A stretch of 46,696 nucleotides of DNA. Source: Acidobacteriota bacterium (GTDB lineage Bacteria; Acidobacteriota; Terriglobia; 20CM-2-55-15). The notes beneath the pieces are model-generated. The model was not told where the DNA came from. It searched no databases and saw only the letters and a list, made by a program, of their open reading frames with translations. Below are positions 41,303 to 46,696 of the stretch, in pieces. The stretch lies in NCBI GenBank assembly GCA_022821265.1, contig JAJEDW010000069.1:1-46696 (forward strand). Reading direction: 5' to 3'. The stretch's first letter is position 1. Every line of letters starts with the position of its first letter. The position numbers were made by a program, and so were the translations under genes.

Positions 41303-42199
41303 ATGAAACGGACACGGACCGACGCCCGACAACGCTTCCGGAAAACCGCGACGGCTTTCGCGGCGGCGCTTCTGCTTGCGCCGGCGGCCACGGCGCAGGA
41401 CATCCCGGTTCAACGTGACATCGTCTACGGCAACGTCGACGGCATGACGCTGGGGCTGGACCTCTACGTGCCGCCCGGCGTCGAGGCGCCCCCGCTGGTC
41501 GTGTTCGTCCACGGCGGCGCGTGGCGCGCCGGCACCAAGGACCGCGCCCCGATGGTGTTCCCGGAGAACGGCTTCGCGATGGCCAGCCTGGACTTCCGTC
41601 AATCCGGGGACGCTCGGTTTCCCGCCATGGTCCATGACATCAAGGGAGCGATCCGGTTCCTGCGGTCCCACGCCGACGACTACGGCTACAACGCCGAGAA
41701 GATCGCGATCACGGGCCAGTCCTCGGGCGGGCACTTGGCGGCGCTGGTCGGCGTCACGAACGGACACCCCGAGCTGGAAGGCAACGTCGGCGGACACGAG
41801 GGCGTATCCTCCGACATCCAGGCGATCATCAGTTACTTCGGCGCGTCCGACCTGACGACGATCCTGGACCAGTCGACTCCGTTCGGCATGAACATGCGCC
41901 CGCCGGCGCTGGAGCAACTGCTGGGCGCTCTTCCCGAGGACGCCCCCGAGATCGCGCGGTTGGCGAGCCCGGTCTACCACGTCGACGCCGACGATCCGCC
42001 GCTGTTGCTGTTCCACGGGGACCGCGACCCCCAAATGCCGATCAACCAGGCACACCAGCTCGAAGGGGAATACGAAGCGCTGGGACTGGACGTCGACTTC
42101 GACACCGTGCACGGATCCGCCCACGGCGGGCCGGGGTTCTTCGATGCGCTGCACCTGCCGCCCGCCATCGAATTCCTGCAACGAACGATCGGGGAGTAG
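41303..42199 (+). CDS. Secreted alpha/beta hydrolase (BD-FAE/esterase type)
   Basis: This 298-residue protein has a signal peptide (ATAFAAALLLAPAATA) and an alpha/beta-hydrolase domain. The oxyanion-hole HGGAW is at 70-74, and the nucleophile S140 lies in GQSSGG. The acid is probably the aspartate in FHGDRDPQMP, and the histidine lies in VHGSAHGGPGF. The pattern fits esterases of the BD-FAE/lipase group. AGGAG lies 8 bases before the ATG. The region just upstream contains the long hairpin. Confidence 0.88.
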   Translation: MKRTRTDARQRFRKTATAFAAALLLAPAATAQDIPVQRDIVYGNVDGMTLGLDLYVPPGVEAPPLVVFVHGGAWRAGTKDRAPMVFPENGFAMASLDFRQSGDARFPAMVHDIKGAIRFLRSHADDYGYNAEKIAITGQSSGGHLAALVGVTNGHPELEGNVGGHEGVSSDIQAIISYFGASDLTTILDQSTPFGMNMRPPALEQLLGALPEDAPEIARLASPVYHVDADDPPLLLFHGDRDPQMPINQAHQLEGEYEALGLDVDFDTVHGSAHGGPGFFDALHLPPAIEFLQRTIGE

Positions 42200-42249
42200 C
42201 CGCTGCATCGGCAGCGCGCGTGTTCGCGCCGCCGGCGCCACTTCCAGCG

Positions 42250-42819
42250 ATGCCGACAACTTTGACGGCCATCGATGACCGTGTACGGGAATTCATCGAA
42301 TCACAACACGTGTTCTTCGTCGCGACGGCGCCTTCCGGGGCGGACGGACACGTCAACGTGTCGCCCAAGGGAATCGACGGGCTGCGCGTACTCGACTCCA
42401 GGACTCTCGCGTACCTCGATTACGTGGGCGGCGGCGTGGAAACCATCGCCCATCTCCGCCAGAACGGACGCATCGTCATCATGGTCTGCGCTTTCGAGGG
42501 AGCTCCCCGCGTCATCCGGGTCCATGGACAAGGCGTCGTGATCGAGCCGGGCGATGTCGAGTTCGGCACCGCGGTTCGGCGGTTGGGAAAGACCCCGGAC
42601 ACGCACGGACTTCGATCCGTGATCCGAGTCGCCGTCGAACGCGTCGGCGATTCCCGGGGTTACGGCGTTCCGAACTACGTCTATCAGGGCCCGCGGACGC
42701 AACTCGACTCGTGGGCGTCGCACAAGGACCCGAGCGAGATTCGAGACTACCAGCGCCGTCGGAACGCATCGAGCATCGACGGCCTGCCGGGTCTCCATTG
42801 GACGGACCCGACGGAATAG
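42250..42819 (+). CDS. Pyridoxamine 5'-phosphate oxidase family protein
   Basis: This 189-residue protein has the split-barrel flavin-binding pattern HVFFVATAPSGADGHVNVSP, GIDGLRVLDSRTLAYLDYVG, RQNGRIVIMVCAFEGAPRVI. The C-terminal YGVPNYVYQGPRTQL is usual for the family. Members bind FMN, F420 or heme and often remain uncharacterised. A GTG at 42220 would add ten unlike residues, so ATG 42250 is preferred. No ribosome site is obvious. It follows the hydrolase by 50 bp. Confidence 0.85.
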   Translation: MPTTLTAIDDRVREFIESQHVFFVATAPSGADGHVNVSPKGIDGLRVLDSRTLAYLDYVGGGVETIAHLRQNGRIVIMVCAFEGAPRVIRVHGQGVVIEPGDVEFGTAVRRLGKTPDTHGLRSVIRVAVERVGDSRGYGVPNYVYQGPRTQLDSWASHKDPSEIRDYQRRRNASSIDGLPGLHWTDPTE

Positions 42820-42824
42820 ACACC

Positions 42825-43346
42825 ATGGACCTGAAATACCCGATCGGCCGGTTCGAATTCACCGGGGCACTGACCGAAGACGAGCGGCGGAAATGCATCC
42901 ACCAGATCGAGGCGGCGCCGGTGCGGCTGCGCGCCGCCGTCGAGGACCTGTCCGAGGAGCAACTCGACACGCGGTACCGGCCCCGGGGCTGGACCATCCG
43001 CCAGGTCGTGCACTATCTTCCCGACAGCCACCTCAACAGCTACACGCGTTTCCGGCTCGCGCTGACCGAAGACGATCCGACCATCCGGGCGTACGACGAG
43101 GCGGCATGGGCCGAGCTCCACGACGCCCGGACGGGTCCCGTCGGCGTTTCGCTCGACCTGCTGGACGCGCTGCATCGCCGATGGGCCGGCCTGTTGCGCA
43201 ACATGGACGACGGCGATTATCGACGCGGCTTCCGTCACCCCGAGTTGGGAGCGGTCACGCTGGAAGCGAGCGTCGCGCTGTATGCGTGGCATGGCCGGCA
43301 CCACATCGCCCAGATCACCTCGCTGCGGCAGCGGAGGGAGTGGTAG
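42825..43346 (+). CDS. DinB/YfiT-like putative metal-dependent hydrolase
   Basis: This 173-residue protein is a four-helix DinB-fold member with the YfiT/BstA metal-binding histidines: one in QVVHYLPDSH (near 64) and two in YAWHGRHHIAQI near the C terminus. The N terminus YPIGRFEFTGALTEDERRKC is typical of YfiT-type bacillithiol S-transferases and related enzymes. The organism may use another thiol, so the substrate is open. The ATG at 42825 is 5 bp after the preceding stop. Confidence 0.85.
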   Translation: MDLKYPIGRFEFTGALTEDERRKCIHQIEAAPVRLRAAVEDLSEEQLDTRYRPRGWTIRQVVHYLPDSHLNSYTRFRLALTEDDPTIRAYDEAAWAELHDARTGPVGVSLDLLDALHRRWAGLLRNMDDGDYRRGFRHPELGAVTLEASVALYAWHGRHHIAQITSLRQRREW

Positions 43347-43354
43347 AGAAACCG

Positions 43355-43816
43355 ATGTCCGAGCACAGAGCGCTCTTGAACTGGACACTGGACGAGGACG
43401 GCGAGTTCCTCAAGGGACGGTTTTCCCGAAAACATACCTGGACGTTCGACGGGGGCCTGACCGTGCCGGCGTCGCCGTCTCCGGCCGTCGTACGCGCGCC
43501 GTTCTCGGACCCCGGAGCCGTGGACCCCGAGGAAGCCTACGTGGCGTCGATCGCGAGCTGCCACATGCTGACGTTCCTGTTCCTGGCGTCCCGCAAGAAG
43601 TTCGAGGTCCGGAAGTACCAGGACGAGGCGGTCGGGCGGGTCGAGAAGGGGGACAACGGCGTGCCCTGGGTGGCTTCGGTCGCTCTCCATCCGAGAATCG
43701 AGTACGGAGGCGACGCGCGTCCGACACCGGATGAGGAACGGCAGTTGCACGAAGCGGCTCACGCACAGTGCTTCATCGCCAACTCCGTGAAGACGGAGGT
43801 CGCCGTCAACGTCTGA
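43355..43816 (+). CDS. OsmC family peroxiredoxin-like protein
   Basis: This 153-residue protein has the two OsmC cysteines, C69 (ASIASCHMLTFLFLASRKK) and C139 (HAQCFIANS), which reduce organic hydroperoxides. The N terminus ends in VPASPSPAVV. The subgroup is the short OsmC type. It follows the YfiT-like gene by 8 bp, suggesting a small oxidative or thiol-stress set. The gene is convergent with the tamB-like gene across a 24-bp gap. Confidence 0.9.
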   Translation: MSEHRALLNWTLDEDGEFLKGRFSRKHTWTFDGGLTVPASPSPAVVRAPFSDPGAVDPEEAYVASIASCHMLTFLFLASRKKFEVRKYQDEAVGRVEKGDNGVPWVASVALHPRIEYGGDARPTPDEERQLHEAAHAQCFIANSVKTEVAVNV

Positions 43817-43840
43817 GATCGGGGAACGACCCGCAAGCGG

Positions 43841-46696
43841 TCAACGAAAGCGCGTCCTCAGGCGGATATCCAACCCGACGGCTCCGGTCTCGTCCCGCGA
43901 CGCGATGAACGAAGTCCTGTTGTTGAGGAAGTACTCGATCAGGATGATTTCCTGCCGGTTCGAGGACAGGTCCTGGGAATAGGTCACGATCAGATCGCGC
44001 GTGACCTGCTCCGAGATGGTAATGCGCGCCGCCGGATCGTTTTCCGCGCCGACAAGAAACGGGTCGATCCGAACCAGGCTTCCGAGGCCGAAACGCGATC
44101 CCACGCGTTCCGACAACAGGTCCGAAACCAAAGTCGCCGCCGCGCCCTGAAAGAGTTCCTCGCTGGTCGGAACGGCGCCGGCGTTGCTCGCGCCCGCGAG
44201 TTCCTCACGCGTGCGTCCGCCCGCCATCAGACTGACGATCTCTAGTTGCGGCAGCGGCGGATCGCTGCTCATGGCCATCTGGATGTCGCTGCCCGTGCCG
44301 GTGATCGTCAAGATCACGCGATAATCCCGGAGCTCGGTCTCGGCCTGGACGTCGATGCGCGGTTCGATGCCCACCGGATCGACGAAATCGACCGTGCCGC
44401 GGGTGATCAGGTAACGGTTCTCCTGCAGATCGAGAACGCCGTCGATGGATTCGACCCGGCCCGTCAGCGTCGGCTGTCCCAACGTGCCGCCGATGTCCAG
44501 GTCCAGCCGCGCGTCGACGCGGGCCAGTTCGTTTTCGATGCGGATGCCCCGCTCGCCCTGCACGTGCACGGCCAGCACCAGGGCATCGAAAAGACCGGCG
44601 TCGGCGGACAAGCCTCCACCCGAGGATTCCCCGAACAAGGTCAGAAACTCCTCGAAACTCTCCTCGAAGGACAGGCTCGAGATGTCCGCGTTGCCGTCGA
44701 GCGTCGGCGATTCGAGCGTGCCGCGAAGGGAGAGCGAAGCGTCGAAGGCGGCTCGGAGGCCTTGCGGCGTCCGGACGCGGATGTCGCGGCCGTCGGCCTG
44801 CAGGTCCAGCCGGGACGGCCGGATTCCCTCGACCCCGATCGCGCCGCCGACGGTCACCGCGCCGCCTCCGGCCACGCCGGTCACGTCGAACACGTTGATC
44901 TGATCCCCGGTGAACTGAATGTCGCCGTTCAACTCCGACAGGCCGAGGAACAAGTCCGGATGACTGATCGCGGCGGAGTTCAGCACAGCGAAACCGTCGA
45001 GCTCAGGGTTCGCCAACGTGCCCACGACGCTGCCGCTGATCGACAGCGTTCCGCTGGTCTCCAGGTTCGGGAAACGCGCCGACAGCACCGAGGACGACAA
45101 CAGCGTCAGGTTGACGTCTCCATTGACGGCGAAATCGATTTCGGAGTCGGCGGCGAGCGACACGTCGCCGTCGATGGTCATCGACGTGACCTCGCCGGCG
45201 AGCTCGACCCGGGAAAGGCGCACTTCCTCGGCGTCGAAGTCGAACGGAAACGGAGGAGAGGCGATCGCTTCTTCGTCGAGAAAGACCCGCAATTCCGCGA
45301 CCTCCCCCTCCCCGTCGATCGACTCGAGATCGTTCAACTCGCCGTCGAACTGGGCCATCCCGGTCACCAGGACCGTGCCGGGCGCCATTCCCACGATTCC
45401 GGCCGCATCGTAGCGTGTGAACGCGGCGCGGCCGGCAAACGGATAGTTGTCGTCGAAGGTGTCCAGCTCGACGTCGATGCGCAGGTCCGAACCCATCTCG
45501 ATTCGGGCCGCCGTCAGCGGCGTCCCATCCGCGTCGTCGACCGTCGACACGGTGACGACCCCTTCGTCGAACGCCTGTTCCCGGAACCGGAGATCGTCGA
45601 TCGCCGCGCGGCCGTCGATCAGGGGATTCGCCGGTGTCCCACCGATGGTGAAGTCCGCTGCCCGGACCGTGCCGCCCAGCGCGTCCGGGACGCCCAGCCA
45701 CCGGAACGCCGCCAGCTCGTGGCCCGAGGCTTGCAGCGTCGAGTCCAACGCCCCCGTCGCGCGGTCGAATTCCAGATCGCCGGTCACGGTAGACGGTCCT
45801 TGACGCAGGCGGGCGTTCCGCAGCCGCACCGTGTCCCCGTTCACCGTCACGTCCGAGGCGGCATCCCCGAGACCGATGCCGTCGTATTCCAGTCCGGCCA
45901 CTTGAACCAGACCGCTAGCCTCGATGGGCGCGAGGGAATCCACCCGCAGGCGCCCGGAAAGCCGTCCGGCTGCGGGAACGGCGATCACCTCCGCGATGTC
46001 GGAAACGTCGACCGCATCCACCTCCACGTCGAGCGCGGGCTCCAGCGTTCGCACGTCGATTTCGCCATCGATAACCAGGTGGGATTCCCCCACGTCGAGG
46101 CGGACGGCATCCAACGCGGCGACATCGCCCGCGAGTTCGATCCGGCCGGCAATCCGGTCGATCGGCAACGGGCCGCTCCCTCCAACCTCGAATTCGTAGC
46201 CTTCCAACGTGAATCGACCGGCGGCATCGGGGCGCGGCCAGCTTCCGCGCAGGGATCCCTCGAACGCGCCCGTCCCCCGGGCTCTTGGATCGACGAACGC
46301 CAAGTCGGTCAGATCGCCGGAAACGAGGTCCACGGTCAAATCCACGCCCTCGGCGCCGACGAGTCCGGAGGCTTCGAGGGACGTGGCGCCCAGTTGGCCC
46401 GCCATCCCCTGCAGCTCGACCTCGCCGGGCCGTCCCCGATAGAAGGTCGTCCCGGCCACGGGCAGGTGAAGCGCCGCGCCCGGCGCCGTCCGTTCCGACG
46501 GCGAAAACGCGGCCTCGCCGGACAGATCGAAATCGTCGAATCGCCCGCGGAACCACCCGGCCATCGTTCCCGAGACGCTCGAATCCAACACGGGGTCCGG
46601 ACCCCAGGGATAGAAACCGCGCAACAGGGCGGCGTCGATATCCTGATAGGCGAGATCAAGTTCGGCCCGCGAGGGACCCGGCAATGGGAGCACCCT
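43841..46696 (-). CDS. tamB: TamB-like translocation/assembly module protein (5' end outside window)
   Basis: These are the last 950 or so residues of a large periplasm-spanning protein that continues past the window end. The body is a long series of beta-strand repeats typical of the AsmA/TamB family (for example GTLANPELDGFAVLNSAAIS and GTLESPTLDGNADISSLSF). The C terminus matches the conserved TamB (DUF490) end: ITRGTVDFVDP, PRIDVQAETELRDYRVILTI, PLPQLEIVSLMAGG, then FLNNRTSFIASRDETGAVG. Such proteins move lipid or autotransporter cargo between membranes with a BamA-like partner. No partner is visible in the window. Confidence 0.9.
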   Translation of the reverse strand, partial: RVLPLPGPSRAELDLAYQDIDAALLRGFYPWGPDPVLDSSVSGTMAGWFRGRFDDFDLSGEAAFSPSERTAPGAALHLPVAGTTFYRGRPGEVELQGMAGQLGATSLEASGLVGAEGVDLTVDLVSGDLTDLAFVDPRARGTGAFEGSLRGSWPRPDAAGRFTLEGYEFEVGGSGPLPIDRIAGRIELAGDVAALDAVRLDVGESHLVIDGEIDVRTLEPALDVEVDAVDVSDIAEVIAVPAAGRLSGRLRVDSLAPIEASGLVQVAGLEYDGIGLGDAASDVTVNGDTVRLRNARLRQGPSTVTGDLEFDRATGALDSTLQASGHELAAFRWLGVPDALGGTVRAADFTIGGTPANPLIDGRAAIDDLRFREQAFDEGVVTVSTVDDADGTPLTAARIEMGSDLRIDVELDTFDDNYPFAGRAAFTRYDAAGIVGMAPGTVLVTGMAQFDGELNDLESIDGEGEVAELRVFLDEEAIASPPFPFDFDAEEVRLSRVELAGEVTSMTIDGDVSLAADSEIDFAVNGDVNLTLLSSSVLSARFPNLETSGTLSISGSVVGTLANPELDGFAVLNSAAISHPDLFLGLSELNGDIQFTGDQINVFDVTGVAGGGAVTVGGAIGVEGIRPSRLDLQADGRDIRVRTPQGLRAAFDASLSLRGTLESPTLDGNADISSLSFEESFEEFLTLFGESSGGGLSADAGLFDALVLAVHVQGERGIRIENELARVDARLDLDIGGTLGQPTLTGRVESIDGVLDLQENRYLITRGTVDFVDPVGIEPRIDVQAETELRDYRVILTITGTGSDIQMAMSSDPPLPQLEIVSLMAGGRTREELAGASNAGAVPTSEELFQGAAATLVSDLLSERVGSRFGLGSLVRIDPFLVGAENDPAARITISEQVTRDLIVTYSQDLSSNRQEIILIEYFLNNRTSFIASRDETGAVGLDIRLRTRFR

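Overview
The window is GC-rich, densely coding DNA from a Gram-negative bacterium, most likely an Acidobacteriota. The evidence is lipo-oligosaccharide genes, a TamB-type outer-membrane biogenesis protein, a secreted VWFA protein of the type first defined in Acidobacteria, a DUF6152-like secreted protein, and a split cytochrome b plus multiheme cytochrome respiratory cluster. No rRNA, tRNA, CRISPR array or intact insertion sequence was recognised. The assignment rests on family recognition, not on a search.

Layout. Bases 1-4403 (+) hold the 3' part of an EF-G gene, a Trm112-like protein, and a lipo-oligosaccharide run (GT9, heptose-7-phosphate kinase, GT4) whose genes overlap by a few bases. 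Bases 4385-8597 (-) are an opposing polysaccharide operon (rfbB, methyltransferase, two GT2 enzymes, a small membrane-anchored protein). Bases 8628-12117 hold a secreted M18 aminopeptidase, a VWFA protein and a DUF6152-like protein.

Bases 12395-15947 form a visibly less GC-rich accessory island. It contains a compact three-gene minus-strand operon: a PD-(D/E)XK/AbiEi-like protein, an AbiEii-like nucleotidyltransferase and an Mrr-like nuclease. Next to it is a RelB/RelE-type toxin-antitoxin pair with a perfect palindromic operator. Between the two lies a 66-bp relic of a glycosyltransferase gene whose intact homologue is at 17142-18239. The three-gene operon is the best candidate here for a poorly described defence system.

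Bases 16083-21426 hold a metallo-beta-lactamase-fold lipoprotein, the intact glycosyltransferase, an M20 peptidase, a DHH phosphoesterase and dtd. Bases 21585-33542 are one long respiratory operon: HEAT protein, Rieske protein, b6-like cytochrome b, subunit IV-like protein, octaheme cytochrome c, cupredoxin lipoprotein, heme A and heme O synthases, an ABC exporter, SCO and DUF420. Together they would build a quinol-oxidising complex, a copper carrier and the assembly factors for a heme-copper oxidase whose structural genes lie outside the window.

Bases 33574-37333 (-) hold two tandem paralogous secreted proteins with matching, apparently leaderless promoters and a shared 17-bp upstream element, then a large secreted M14 carboxypeptidase. 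Bases 37477-43816 (+) hold a DUF721 protein, gatC, gatA, an OmpH-like chaperone, a GNAT enzyme, a secreted alpha/beta hydrolase and a small stress or detoxification set. A long imperfect hairpin lies at 41117-41282. The window ends inside a minus-strand tamB-like gene.
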